Shown here: one piece after another, positions 29,612-38,583 of the stretch | How positions within the stretch are numbered: the first letter of the stretch is position 1 | Layout of the letters: each line of letters begins with the position of its first letter | Assembly: GCF_003340555.1 (NCBI RefSeq) | Contig: NZ_QPLJ01000006.1 | Span: 62,001 to 126,000, forward strand | Direction of reading: 5' to 3' | DNA length: 64,000 bases | DNA from: Jannaschia formosa | GTDB lineage: Bacteria > Pseudomonadota > Alphaproteobacteria > Rhodobacterales > Rhodobacteraceae | Translations under genes and position numbers: made by a program | Notes under the pieces: generated by a model | The model's database searches: none | What the model was told of the DNA's origin: nothing | The model's input: the letters and a program-made list of their open reading frames with translations, nothing else

Positions 29612-29629
29612 AATTCCTGCAGGAATTTC
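29612..29629. repeat. 18-bp perfect palindrome between pyrC and pyrE
   Basis: AAATTCCTG/CAGGAATTT, 9-bp arms with no spacer, 5 bp after the pyrC stop and 43 bp before pyrE. AT-rich ends stand out from the surrounding GC-rich DNA. It may be a protein-binding site or a copy of a dispersed palindrome; without a loop it is a poor terminator. Confidence 0.6.
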
Positions 29630-29672
29630 CGTCCCGGCCGCACCCGGACCGCCCCTATCCGAAAGTCAGCCC

Positions 29673-30359
29673 ATGATCCCGACCGCTCATCCCCCCGCTG
29701 CCGAGATGGCCCGCCTCACCGCCCGCGCCCTGCTGGAAGTCGGCGCCGTCCACTTCAACGCGCGCGAGCCGTTCACCTGGGCCAGCGGCCTGCCGGCGCC
29801 GACCTATATCGACTGCCGCAAGCTGATCTCCTACCCGCGGCTGCGTGCGACGCTGATGGACTTCCTCGCCGTCACCGTCATGCGCGACGCAGGCTTCGAG
29901 GCCTTCGACAACGTGGCGGGCGGCGAGACGGCGGGCATCCCCTTCGCGGCCTTCATGGCCGAGCGGCTGGCCCTGCCGATGACCTATGTCCGCAAGAAGC
30001 CCAAGGGCTACGGCCGGAACGCCCGGATCGAGGGGCTGATGACCGAGGGCCAGCGCGTGCTGCTGGTCGAGGACCTGACGACCGACGGAGGCTCCAAGCT
30101 GTCCTTCGTCGACGCGATCCGCGAGACCGGGGCGAGCTGCGCCCATACCGCCGTGATCTTCAGCTACGGCATCTTCCCCGAGGTTCCGAAGGTGCTGGGC
30201 GATCACGGCGTCACGCTGCACGCGCTGGCGACCTGGTGGGACGTGCTGGCGGAGGCCAAGGCCCAGGACGCCTTCGACGCCGAGACGCTGGACGGGGTCG
30301 AGGCCTTCCTGAACGATCCGCGCGGCTGGCAGGCGCGACACCGGGACCGGACCTCGTGA
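29673..30359 (+). CDS. pyrE: Orotate phosphoribosyltransferase
   Basis: Converts orotate and PRPP to orotidine monophosphate; 228 aa. Visible: the [14 protein letters not shown] opening, the flexible-loop basic segment [17 protein letters not shown], and the PRPP-binding motif [13 protein letters not shown]. Follows pyrC on the same strand, so two consecutive-pathway enzymes (separated by OMP-forming order) are likely co-regulated. Confidence 0.95.
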   Translation: MIPTAHPPAAEMARLTARALLEVGAVHFNAREPFTWASGLPAPTYIDCRKLISYPRLRATLMDFLAVTVMRDAGFEAFDNVAGGETAGIPFAAFMAERLALPMTYVRKKPKGYGRNARIEGLMTEGQRVLLVEDLTTDGGSKLSFVDAIRETGASCAHTAVIFSYGIFPEVPKVLGDHGVTLHALATWWDVLAEAKAQDAFDAETLDGVEAFLNDPRGWQARHRDRTS

Positions 30360-30453
30360 CCGCCCGACGTCAGGGGCCGGACGTCAAGACGAGGGGCATA
30401 CAACCGTTTCGAAGCTGGTTACGATAAGTCCTGACACGATTTCGAGGATCCGC

Positions 30454-30900
30454 ATGCGCCGCACCCTTCCCCTCCTTCTCCTCCTCGCCGCCTGCGGCGT
30501 CTCTCCCGAGGAGGCGCGGCAGGAGGCGCGGCGCATCAATGCCCTGCCGACGGCGGAGCTCTGGCGGATCCAGGCCACCACGCGCAGCGAGGTGGAGTTG
30601 CACCAGGTCGAGGCGGAGCTAGGCAGCCGCGACCAGTTCCGCGCCGGCAGCGCCTATCTCGGCAAGCGCACCCTCCCCCGCGCGCAGCCGGGCCGCTTCC
30701 GCAGGCCGCGGCAGGACGATCCCGATCTCGACGCGATCGACTGCACCGACTTCGTGCTGGAGGCCGCCGCGCAGGCGGAGCTGATGGGCTCCGGGGGCCC
30801 GCGAAACGACCGGCACAGGCTCGACGACGACGGCGACGGGCTGGCCTGCAACTGGCGGGCGGAGCTGGAACGCTCGGTGGCGGCGGCGCGCGGGCGCTGA
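30454..30900 (+). CDS. Lipoprotein with C-terminal excalibur-like domain
   Basis: A 148-aa lipoprotein: hydrophobic signal ending in lipobox LLAAC (Cys about residue 14), a charged helical middle (EEARQEARRINALPTAEL), then a C-terminal excalibur-type segment with DCTDFVLEAAAQAEL, RLDDDGDGLACNW (the DxDxDGxxC calcium-binding form). It probably sits in the outer membrane; role unknown. Upstream (30360-30453) is AT-richer and may carry its promoter. Confidence 0.78.
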   Translation: MRRTLPLLLLLAACGVSPEEARQEARRINALPTAELWRIQATTRSEVELHQVEAELGSRDQFRAGSAYLGKRTLPRAQPGRFRRPRQDDPDLDAIDCTDFVLEAAAQAELMGSGGPRNDRHRLDDDGDGLACNWRAELERSVAAARGR

Positions 30901-31000
30901 CGACACAACCGATCCGTCCCCGCTTTCCACAGGCCGGGGCCGTTGTGGCTTCGGGCCCATGAGTCTATCCTCTCCGGAACGAACAAGGCGGGGCAGGCAG

Positions 31001-32482
31001 ATGAACGGGGTGATGCGACTCGACCAGGGGTTCCCGGCGTCGACCGACGGGGCGCTTCCCCACAATATCGAGGCAGAGCAACAGCTTCTGGGCGCGTTGC
31101 TGACGGACAACGATCTCTATGACCGGGCCGCCTCGATCGTGCGGGCCGAGCATTTCTACGACCCCGTCCACGCCCGCATCTGGGAGACCTGCGCCGCGCG
31201 CATCCAGAAGAACGCGCTGGCCTCGCCGGTCACGCTGAAGCCGTTCCTCGAGGAGGACGAGGGGCTGCGCGCCCTCGGCGGTCCGAAATACCTCGTGACG
31301 CTGGCCGCGTCCGCGGTCGCGGCCTATGCGGTGCGCGACTATGCGCAGATGATCTACGATCTCGCCGTCCGGCGGGAGCTGATCTCGCTGGGCCGCGACA
31401 TCGCCGCGCAGGCCAGTGACGTGACCGTCGAGAAGGAGCCGTCCGAGCAGATCGTCGACGCCGAGTCGAAGCTCTACGCGCTGGCCGAACAGGGCCGCAG
31501 CGAAGGCGGCTTCCAGTCCTTCCTTTCGGCGATCAAGCAGGCGGTGGACGTGGCCAACGCCGCCTATCAGCGCGACGGCGGGCTGGCGGGGATCTCGACC
31601 GGCCTTATGGACATGGACCGCAAGCTGGGCGGGTTGCATCGCTCGGACCTGCTGATCCTCGCCGGGCGTCCCTCGATGGGCAAGACGTCGCTGGCCACCA
31701 ACATCGCCTTCAACGTCGCCAAGGCCTATCGCCGGGGGAAGACCTATGACGGGCGCGATGGCGCGGTCGAGGGCGGGGTCGTCGGCTTCTACTCGCTGGA
31801 GATGTCGGCCGAGCAGCTCGCAGCACGGGTCCTGTCGGAAGCGGCCGAGGTCCCGTCGGAACAGATCCGCAAGGGCGACATGACCGAGGCAGAGTTCCGC
31901 CGCTTCGTGGAGGCCGCCAAGGCGCTGGAATCCTGCCCGCTCTTCATCGACGACACACCTGCGCTGCCCATCGCCCAGCTTGCCGCGCGGGCCCGGCGGC
32001 AGAAGAGGACGCATGGGCTGGACCTGCTGATCGTGGACTACCTGCAGCTGGTGAAGGCGCCGGGCTACGGCGACAACCGCGTCAACGAGGTCTCGGCGAT
32101 CACGCAAGGCCTGAAGGCCATCGCCAAGGAGCTGGACATCCCGGTGATCGCGCTCTCGCAGCTCTCCCGCCAGGTCGAGAGCCGCGAGGACAAGCGGCCG
32201 CAACTGTCGGACCTTCGCGAGTCGGGCTCGATCGAGCAGGACGCGGACGTGGTGATGTTCGTCTACCGCGAGGAATACTACAAAGAACGCGAGAAGCCGG
32301 GCGACCACCAGCTCGACAAGATGGCCGACTGGCAGGCCGCGATGGAGGCGGTCCACGGCAAGGCCGAGGTCATCATCGGCAAGCAGCGCCACGGCCCGAT
32401 CGGGACGGTGGAGTTGAGCTTCGAAGGGCAGTTCACGCGGTTCGGCAATCTGGCGAAGCCCTGGCAGGAGGGGCGGGGCTGA
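31001..32482 (+). CDS. dnaB: Replicative DNA helicase DnaB
   Basis: Hexameric 5'-3' helicase at the replication fork, 493 aa. N-terminal DnaB domain opens with LPHNIEAEQQLLGALL; the RecA-like core has Walker A GRPSMGKTS, FYSLEMSAEQL, Walker B LLIVDYLQLV, and SQLSRQVESREDKRP. An insert near LAFNVAKAYRR, about 20 residues with GRDGAVEGG, is usual in Rhodobacterales. ATG 31001 fits the family N-terminus; an in-frame ATG at 30959 would add 14 residues. Confidence 0.97.
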   Translation: MNGVMRLDQGFPASTDGALPHNIEAEQQLLGALLTDNDLYDRAASIVRAEHFYDPVHARIWETCAARIQKNALASPVTLKPFLEEDEGLRALGGPKYLVTLAASAVAAYAVRDYAQMIYDLAVRRELISLGRDIAAQASDVTVEKEPSEQIVDAESKLYALAEQGRSEGGFQSFLSAIKQAVDVANAAYQRDGGLAGISTGLMDMDRKLGGLHRSDLLILAGRPSMGKTSLATNIAFNVAKAYRRGKTYDGRDGAVEGGVVGFYSLEMSAEQLAARVLSEAAEVPSEQIRKGDMTEAEFRRFVEAAKALESCPLFIDDTPALPIAQLAARARRQKRTHGLDLLIVDYLQLVKAPGYGDNRVNEVSAITQGLKAIAKELDIPVIALSQLSRQVESREDKRPQLSDLRESGSIEQDADVVMFVYREEYYKEREKPGDHQLDKMADWQAAMEAVHGKAEVIIGKQRHGPIGTVELSFEGQFTRFGNLAKPWQEGRG

Positions 32483-32489
32483 CGGGGCA

Positions 32490-32512
32490 GCCGCCGCCCA
32501 TCGACCGGCGGC
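32490..32512 (+). terminator. Possible dnaB terminator hairpin
   Basis: GCCGCCG / CGGCGGC, 7-bp arms with a 9-nt loop, 8 bp after the dnaB stop. No T tract. A modest candidate only. Confidence 0.35.
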
Positions 32513-32581
32513 CCCACCTGAGTGGGTCGCCACCTACCTTCGCTTGACGCCACGCCCGCCTCGCCGCATCACCTCGCGACC

Positions 32582-33625
32582 ATGCCGACCGGAACGCTCC
32601 ATATCGACCTCGAAGCCATCGCCGCCAACTGGCGGGCGCTCGACAGGATGTCGGCGCCCGGCTGCGAGACGGCGGCCGTGGTCAAGGCCGATGCCTACGG
32701 GCTGGGCCTGACCGCCGTCGCGCCGCGCCTCGTGAAGGAAGGCGCGCGTGCCTTCTTCGTGGCCACCGTCGAGGAGGGGCTGGCGCTGCGCCGCACGCTG
32801 GGACCCGAGCATCGGATCTACTGCTTCTACGGCCACATGACCGGAGATACGTCGACGATTCAGCGCGCGGACCTCGTGCCGATGATCTGCTCGGTCGAGC
32901 AACTCACGCGCCATCTGGAGGCCCTGCCCCGCCACCCCTTCGGACTGCAGCTCGACACCGGCATGAACCGCCTCGGCCTGAAGGAGGCCGAGTGGGAGGC
33001 GGTTTCCGAGATCGCGCTCGAGGCTGAGCCGGTGCTGATCACCTCGCATCTCGCCTCCTCCGACGATCCCGAAAGCGAGCAGAGCGCGCGGCAGCTCGCC
33101 GCGTTCCGGCGGATGACCGACGGGCTGGACGTGCCGCGCAGCCTCGCCGCGACGGGCGGCACGCTGCTCGGCCCCGCCTACCATTTCGACATGGTGCGCC
33201 CCGGTATCGGCCTCTATGGCGGCCTGCCCTTCGACCGGGCCGAACCCGTCGTCTCACTGGAACTGCCGGTCATCGCCTGCTTCGACGTCGCGGGCGGCGA
33301 GACGGTGGGCTACGGCGCGACCTGGACTGCGCCTGCCGACGCGCGGCTGGCCACCGTCGCGGGCGGCTATGCCGACGGGCTGCACCGCGCGCTGCAGCCG
33401 GGATTGGAGGTGATGGCCGGTAAGGTGCCCTGCCCGGCCGTCGGGCGCATCTCGATGGATCTGATTACGGTGGATATCAGCCATCTCGACCGCGACCCCG
33501 AGGCAGTCACGATCCTCGATCCGCATCGCACGGTGGACGGGCTGGCCGAAGCGGCGGGGACGATCGGGTACGAAATCCTGACGTCGCTCGGGCGGCGCTA
33601 CCAGACATCATATCGCGGGTTGTAG
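32582..33625 (+). CDS. alr: Alanine racemase
   Basis: PLP enzyme supplying D-alanine for peptidoglycan; 347 aa. The PLP lysine is K35 in VVKADAYGLG; the second catalytic base Y244 is in VGYGATW; GRISMDLITVDIS is the family C-terminal motif. Start ATG 32582 gives TGTLHIDLEAIAANW. The dnaB-alr order is common in bacteria. Confidence 0.96.
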   Translation: MPTGTLHIDLEAIAANWRALDRMSAPGCETAAVVKADAYGLGLTAVAPRLVKEGARAFFVATVEEGLALRRTLGPEHRIYCFYGHMTGDTSTIQRADLVPMICSVEQLTRHLEALPRHPFGLQLDTGMNRLGLKEAEWEAVSEIALEAEPVLITSHLASSDDPESEQSARQLAAFRRMTDGLDVPRSLAATGGTLLGPAYHFDMVRPGIGLYGGLPFDRAEPVVSLELPVIACFDVAGGETVGYGATWTAPADARLATVAGGYADGLHRALQPGLEVMAGKVPCPAVGRISMDLITVDISHLDRDPEAVTILDPHRTVDGLAEAAGTIGYEILTSLGRRYQTSYRGL

Positions 33626-33804
33626 CCGCCCCGCCGCGACCAAGGCGCGGGACCGTCCCGATAAATGTTCGCTAATCGTGCCACCAAGGCACCCAGAATT
33701 CACGGAACTTTTGACGAAAGTGTAGCGTAGTCTTCGGGCAATGCTGCTAGCATGAAACGCGAGCAGCCAAGAAACCCGAAACACCGCCAATTAGGGGTTT
33801 GGCT

Positions 33805-34593
33805 ATGAACAGTGCGCAACGCCCGGTCAGCGTCCTCACCTATATCGTGCAGTCCATCTGCGCCTTCATCCTGGTCGCCGCCGCCATCGCCGTCGTCGCC
33901 GCCTCGATCGCCGCAGCCTTCGGGATCATCCCCTGGCTCGAACTGCCCGTCGCCTATGGCGGGGCCGAGGTCGCCGATGCCGGCATGATCGCCCAACTCG
34001 CCTTCGCCACCCTGCTGCTGGCGATCGTCGGGTTCCTTCCCGCCCTCGCCCGGGTCCGCCGGCTCGAGGTGACGAATCGCGACTTCCAGCTTTCGATGGC
34101 AGATGTCGCACAAGCCTACCAGTACGTCCACCAGGCCGATCGCGAAGGCGTTTTTTCGCTCAGCCGGGAGTTCGACACGATGCGTGAGCGGATCGAATGG
34201 ATGCGCAAGCACCCCGATCTGGGCGAGCTGGAATACGACGTGCTCCAGACTGCGGCGCAGATGTCGGTCGAGAGCCGGGAGCTGGCTGAGGTCTATTCCG
34301 ACGAGAAGGTCGAACGCGCCCGTTCCTTCCTCCGGGAGCGGCAGCACGAGGTCGAGGATTACCGCCAGCGGATCTCCATGGCGCAGGCCACCGTGGGCGA
34401 GATCAAGCGCTGGATGCAAGCCGTCTCGGTCGAGGAAGGCTTGGCCGAGAAGCAGATCGAGCGCCTGAAGCAGGACCTGACCGAAGTGACCGACGCCCTG
34501 AAGCTGACGGGCTACGACCGGCCTGAGAACGTCGTCGGCATGCGCCGGCGCGAAGGAAGCGGTGGAGACAAGATGGCGACCCCGGCCGAATGA
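33805..34593 (+). CDS. Membrane-anchored coiled-coil protein next to radA
   Basis: A 262-aa protein with two N-terminal transmembrane helices (about residues 10-35 and 55-80), then a long charged helical region (about 85-250) predicted as coiled coil (REFDTMRERIEWMRKHPDL, KVERARSFLRERQ). Rhodobacterales homologues upstream of radA are often annotated as DNA repair protein; nothing in the sequence supports an enzyme. Start ATG 33805 follows TTAGGGG; TTG 33799 is an alternative. The 5' region has AT-richer, promoter-like sequence. A terminator follows, so radA may be separately expressed. Confidence 0.75.
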   Translation: MNSAQRPVSVLTYIVQSICAFILVAAAIAVVAASIAAAFGIIPWLELPVAYGGAEVADAGMIAQLAFATLLLAIVGFLPALARVRRLEVTNRDFQLSMADVAQAYQYVHQADREGVFSLSREFDTMRERIEWMRKHPDLGELEYDVLQTAAQMSVESRELAEVYSDEKVERARSFLRERQHEVEDYRQRISMAQATVGEIKRWMQAVSVEEGLAEKQIERLKQDLTEVTDALKLTGYDRPENVVGMRRREGSGGDKMATPAE

Positions 34594-34629
34594 CCCTCCG
34601 CTGACGACGGGGCGACCCCCGCCCCTCCG

Positions 34630-34657
34630 AAGGCCCGACGCTGCCACGCCGGGCCTT
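34630..34657 (+). terminator. Terminator hairpin before radA
   Basis: AAGGCCCG / CGGGCCTT, 8-bp arms with a 12-nt loop, followed by TGTCGTTGT. Located 37 bp after the stop of the coiled-coil gene and before the radA start. Confidence 0.6.
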
Positions 34658-34697
34658 TGTCGTTGTAATCCGGCGCAGGATGGACCAAATCGGGAAC

Positions 34698-36065
34698 ATG
34701 GCCAAGCCCGTCACCCAGTTCGCCTGCACCGAATGCGGCATGATCCACAAGAAATGGACGGGCCGTTGCGATGGCTGCGGCGCCTGGAACACGATTCAGG
34801 AAGAGGTGCCGCTGTCGCAGGGCCCGTCGAAGAAGTCGCTGGGCACTGCCAAGGGCAAGCGCATGGCGCTGACCGACCTGCGCACCGAAGAGGCGCCGCC
34901 GCCGCGCACCCTGTCCGGCATGGCGGAGCTCGACCGCGTGCTGGGCGGCGGGCTCGTCCCCGCCTCGGCGACGCTGGTGGGCGGCGATCCCGGGATCGGA
35001 AAGTCCACGCTGCTGCTGCAGGCCGCCGCGGCCTTCGCACGCGCGGGCGAGTCCGTGGTCTACATCACCGGCGAAGAGGCGACGGCCCAGGTGCGGATGC
35101 GCGCGCAGCGGCTGGGCTTGGGCGACGCGCCCGTCAGGCTCGCCGCCGAGACGAACCTGCGCGACGTGCTGACCACGCTGGAAGCCGAGCGTCCGGCGCT
35201 GGCCATCATCGACTCGATCCAGACGATGTGGGTCGACACGGTAGACAGCGCCCCGGGCTCGGTCAGCCAGGTCCGCGCCTCGGCACAGGAGCTGACCAGC
35301 TTCGCCAAGCGCTTCGGCACCGCAGTGATCCTGGTGGGCCACGTCACCAAGGAGGGCCAGATCGCCGGCCCCCGCGTGGTCGAGCACATGGTCGACACCG
35401 TCCTCTATTTCGAGGGCGAGCGGGGCCACCAGTTCCGCATCCTGCGCGCGGTCAAGAACCGCTTCGGCCCCGCCGACGAGATCGGCGTCTTCGAGATGAC
35501 GGGCGGCGGGCTGGCCGAGGTCGCCAACCCCTCGGCGCTGTTCCTCGGCGAGCGTGACGCGCCCGCGCCGGGCACCGTCGTCTTCGCCGGGATCGAGGGC
35601 ACGCGCCCTCTGCTGGTCGAGATCCAGGCCCTGGTCGCGCCCTCGCAGCTCAGCCAGCCGCGGCGCGCGGTCGTCGGCTGGGACGGGGGACGGCTCAGCA
35701 TGGTCCTCGCCGTGCTGGAGGCGCGGACGGGCATCACCTTCGCCGGGCTCGACGTCTACCTGAACGTCGCGGGCGGCATCCGCATCTCCGAGCCCGCCGC
35801 CGACCTCGCCGTGGCCTGCGCGCTTCTCTCGGCGCGCGAGGATGCGGTCGTGCCGCCCGAGACGGTGATCTTCGGCGAGCTGTCGCTGTCGGGCGCGCTG
35901 CGCCCCGTGGCCCAGGCCGAAAATCGCTTGAAGGAAGCCGCGAAACTTGGTTTTAGCGCGGCGATGGCCCCGAAGGGCTGCAAGACCGGAGATGCGGGGG
36001 GGATGGCCCTGCGGCTGCTGCCCGACCTGACCGCCCTGGTGGGGGAAGTCTTCGGGGCAGCCTGA
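34698..36065 (+). CDS. radA: DNA repair protein RadA
   Basis: RecA-like branch-migration factor in recombination, 455 aa. N-terminal zinc finger with C10, C13, C24, C27 (CTEC, CDGC); Walker A GDPGIGKST (96-104); the RadA-specific KNRFG motif at 253-257; and a C-terminal Lon-protease-like domain (GITFAGLDVYLNVAGGIRI, EPAADLAVACALLSARE). Start ATG 34698 gives MAKPVTQF; ATG 34680 would add six residues. cvpA follows 30 bp later. Confidence 0.97.
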   Translation: MAKPVTQFACTECGMIHKKWTGRCDGCGAWNTIQEEVPLSQGPSKKSLGTAKGKRMALTDLRTEEAPPPRTLSGMAELDRVLGGGLVPASATLVGGDPGIGKSTLLLQAAAAFARAGESVVYITGEEATAQVRMRAQRLGLGDAPVRLAAETNLRDVLTTLEAERPALAIIDSIQTMWVDTVDSAPGSVSQVRASAQELTSFAKRFGTAVILVGHVTKEGQIAGPRVVEHMVDTVLYFEGERGHQFRILRAVKNRFGPADEIGVFEMTGGGLAEVANPSALFLGERDAPAPGTVVFAGIEGTRPLLVEIQALVAPSQLSQPRRAVVGWDGGRLSMVLAVLEARTGITFAGLDVYLNVAGGIRISEPAADLAVACALLSAREDAVVPPETVIFGELSLSGALRPVAQAENRLKEAAKLGFSAAMAPKGCKTGDAGGMALRLLPDLTALVGEVFGAA

Positions 36066-36095
36066 TCCTCTCCGGGTCGTGACGGAAGGACGGGC

Positions 36096-36671
36096 ATGGA
36101 AAGTTTCACCATCGTCGACGGGGGCGTCGCGCTCGTCATCGTCCTCTCGGCGATCCTCGCCTATTCGCGAGGCCTCGTGCGCGAGGGCATGGCCATCCTC
36201 GGCTGGATCGCGGCCGCCTTCCTGGCCTTTACCTTCGCCGGTGCCGCCGAGCCGCTGGTCCGCGAGATCCCCTATGTCGGCGAGGTGCTGGGTGAAAGCT
36301 GCGAGCTGGCCGTGCTGGCGGCCTTCGCGCTGGTCTTCGCCCTGTCGCTGGTCATCGCCGCGCTGTTCACGCCGCTTCTGTCCTCGGCGGTGCGCCATTC
36401 CGCACTGGGGCCGATCGACCAGGGGCTGGGCTTCCTCTTCGGGGTGCTGCGCGGCGTGCTGCTGATCGCGGTCGGCTTCATCGTCTACGATCGCGTCATC
36501 GTGAACGAGGGCATCCCTGCCGTCGAGGAGAGCCGGTCGGCCACCGTGTTCAGCCGCGTCCAGACGGCGCTGGAGGCGCAGGTGCCAGAGGACGCGCCCG
36601 GCTGGATCGTGGAGCGCTACGAGGCGCTGGTCGGCGAGTGCGGCGCGCCGGTCGAGGCGGCGACGAACTGA
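36096..36671 (+). CDS. cvpA: CvpA family membrane protein
   Basis: A 191-aa inner-membrane protein with four hydrophobic helices (about residues 5-25, 30-50, 65-90, 105-130), opening with VDGGVALVIVLSAILAYSRGLVREGM, split at the first helix, as in CvpA (colicin V production) proteins. Between radA and purF, its common neighbour. Exact function unsettled in the family. Confidence 0.9.
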   Translation: MESFTIVDGGVALVIVLSAILAYSRGLVREGMAILGWIAAAFLAFTFAGAAEPLVREIPYVGEVLGESCELAVLAAFALVFALSLVIAALFTPLLSSAVRHSALGPIDQGLGFLFGVLRGVLLIAVGFIVYDRVIVNEGIPAVEESRSATVFSRVQTALEAQVPEDAPGWIVERYEALVGECGAPVEAATN

Positions 36672-37042
36672 GAGGGGGGGTCACGATCATGGGCGCGGGC
36701 GGGCCACAGCAGCCCTGAAGGACCGCGAGGGGCCACGCGACGCCCCGAAAGCGACAGGGCCTGCCACCAGGGGAGCCTGAGGGCCTTTGCGCTTGAACTA
36801 CGACAAAGCCCTCCCCGCGCCATGTCGGGCACGATCTTCCTCGACGCCGACTCGGACGGCGACATCTCCGGCACCATTCCCCTGCCTGCCAGCGCGCTGC
36901 CGCTTCTGGCTGCCCCGGGCGGGCTCGCCGCCATCCGCCGCCGCTTCTGAGGCGCGACCCCGTCCCCGCGGCGGCGCGGGGTGACACGGCCGCATGCAAC
37001 GCTTATGTGACGGTCGACGCGAATCTCTCCGCGAGTCCCCCC
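36672..37042 (+). pseudogene. Gap with a VPLPA-CTERM-like sorting-tail fragment
   Basis: The 371 bp between cvpA and purF contain no full gene. At 36822-36950 a 42-codon frame encodes MSGTIFLDADSDGDISG, then IPLPASALPLLAAPGG and AAIRRRF. The PLPA box, hydrophobic stretch and terminal Arg cluster match VPLPA-CTERM/PEP-CTERM exosortase sorting signals, normally at the end of a long secreted protein. No signal peptide or body precedes it, so I read this as the remaining 3' end of a decayed surface-protein gene. The frame is open upstream to about 36760 without likeness. Nothing else is recognisable in the gap. Confidence 0.5.
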
Positions 37043-38512
37043 ATGACCGACCCCACCTGGCGAAGCACCCCCTTCGACGACGACAAGCTGCGCGAGGAGT
37101 GCGGCATCTTCGGCGTCGTCGGCGTGGCCGAGGCCGCCAACTTCACGGCGCTTGGCCTGCATGCCCTGCAGCACCGGGGCCAGGAAGCGGGCGGCATCGT
37201 CGTCCACGACCCCGAGCAAGGCTTCAACTCCGTCCGCCGCTTCGGCTATGTCCGCGACAACTTCACCAGCCAGGACGTGATGGACATGCTGCCCGGGACG
37301 CTGGGCATCGGGCATGTGCGCTATTCGACCAGCGGCTCCAAGGGCAACACCGCCATCCGCGACGTCCAGCCCTTCTTCGGGGAGTTCGCGATGGGCGGCG
37401 CGGCCATCGCCCATAACGGCAACATCACCAATGCCGAGGCGCTGCGCCGCGAGCTGATCGAGCGCGGCTCGATCTTCCAGTCCTCGTCGGACAGCGAATG
37501 CATCATCCACCTGATGGCGCGGTCGCTGCAGCGCTCCATCCCGGAGCGGATGAAGGACGCGCTGCGCCGGGTCGAGGGCGCGTTCAGCGTCATCGCGATG
37601 ACGCGCACCAAGCTGATCGGCGTGCGCGACCCGCTGGGCGTGCGCCCGCTGGTGCTGGGCCGCGTCGGCGAGGGCTGGGCGCTGGCCTCCGAGACCTGCG
37701 CGCTCGACATCATCGGGGCGGAGTTCGTGCGCGAGGTCGCGCCGGGCGAGATGGTCGTGATCACGCCGGAAGAAGGCGTGACTTCCCACCGCCCGTTCGA
37801 GCCGCGCCGCCCCCGCTTCTGCATCTTCGAGCATGTCTATTTCAGCCGCCCCGATTCGATCCTGGGCGGGCAATCGGTCTATTCAACCCGCGAGGCGATC
37901 GGCCGCGAACTGGCCAAGGAAGCGCCGGTCGACGCCGATCTCGTTTGCCCGGTGCCGGACTCGGGGACGCCCGCGGCCATCGGCTTCGGCCTGGAATCGG
38001 GCATCCCCTACGCGATGGGGATCATCCGCAATCAGTACATGGGCCGCACCTTCATCGAGCCGACGGAGTCGATCCGCAACATGGGGGTCCGCCTGAAGCT
38101 GAACGTCAACCGGGCACTTGTCCGGGGCAAGCGCATCATCCTCGTGGACGACAGCGTCGTGCGCGGCACGACATCGCGCAAGATCAAGGAAATGATCCTC
38201 GACGCCGGCGCGAAGGAGGTTCATTTCCGCATCGCCTCGCCGCCGACGGCCTGGCCCTGCTTCTACGGGGTCGATACGCCGCAGCGCGAAAAGCTGCTGG
38301 CCGCGACCATGACCGAGGAGGAGATGCGCGCACATCTCGGCGTCGATTCGCTGCGCTTCATCTCGCTCGACGGACTCTACCGCGCCGTCGGCGAGGCGAA
38401 GGGCCGCGATCCGAACGCGCCGCAATATTGCGATGCCTGCTTCTCCGGCGAGTATCCGGTCGCGCCGGCGGACCAGCTGGACAGGGGCTTCCGGCTGAAA
38501 GCGGCGGAATAG
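37043..38512 (+). CDS. purF: Amidophosphoribosyltransferase
   Basis: First committed enzyme of purine synthesis, 489 aa. The N-terminal-nucleophile glutaminase begins at C20 (EECGIFGVVG) after a 19-residue propeptide; ALQHRGQEAGGIV and the SSSDSECIIHLM region are glutaminase motifs; the PRTase part has IILVDDSVVRGTTSRK. Start ATG 37043; a GTG at 37007 is less likely. Follows cvpA, the familiar cvpA-purF order. Confidence 0.97.
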   Translation: MTDPTWRSTPFDDDKLREECGIFGVVGVAEAANFTALGLHALQHRGQEAGGIVVHDPEQGFNSVRRFGYVRDNFTSQDVMDMLPGTLGIGHVRYSTSGSKGNTAIRDVQPFFGEFAMGGAAIAHNGNITNAEALRRELIERGSIFQSSSDSECIIHLMARSLQRSIPERMKDALRRVEGAFSVIAMTRTKLIGVRDPLGVRPLVLGRVGEGWALASETCALDIIGAEFVREVAPGEMVVITPEEGVTSHRPFEPRRPRFCIFEHVYFSRPDSILGGQSVYSTREAIGRELAKEAPVDADLVCPVPDSGTPAAIGFGLESGIPYAMGIIRNQYMGRTFIEPTESIRNMGVRLKLNVNRALVRGKRIILVDDSVVRGTTSRKIKEMILDAGAKEVHFRIASPPTAWPCFYGVDTPQREKLLAATMTEEEMRAHLGVDSLRFISLDGLYRAVGEAKGRDPNAPQYCDACFSGEYPVAPADQLDRGFRLKAAE

Positions 38513-38583
38513 GCCAATCAAGAAATGCTTAACGACCGAAGGATTCAGTCGCCGCACAATCCGTCCTGCGACTAACGTCAGGG

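Noticed and set aside
30920-30945. DnaA-box-like CTTTCCACAG upstream of dnaB
   Set aside because: Two mismatches to TTATCCACA, single copy, no AT-rich unwinding element. Not an origin.
34680-34697. Upstream ATG of radA adding six residues
   Set aside because: MAKPVTQF at 34698 matches the family N-terminus better; the extension is not supported.
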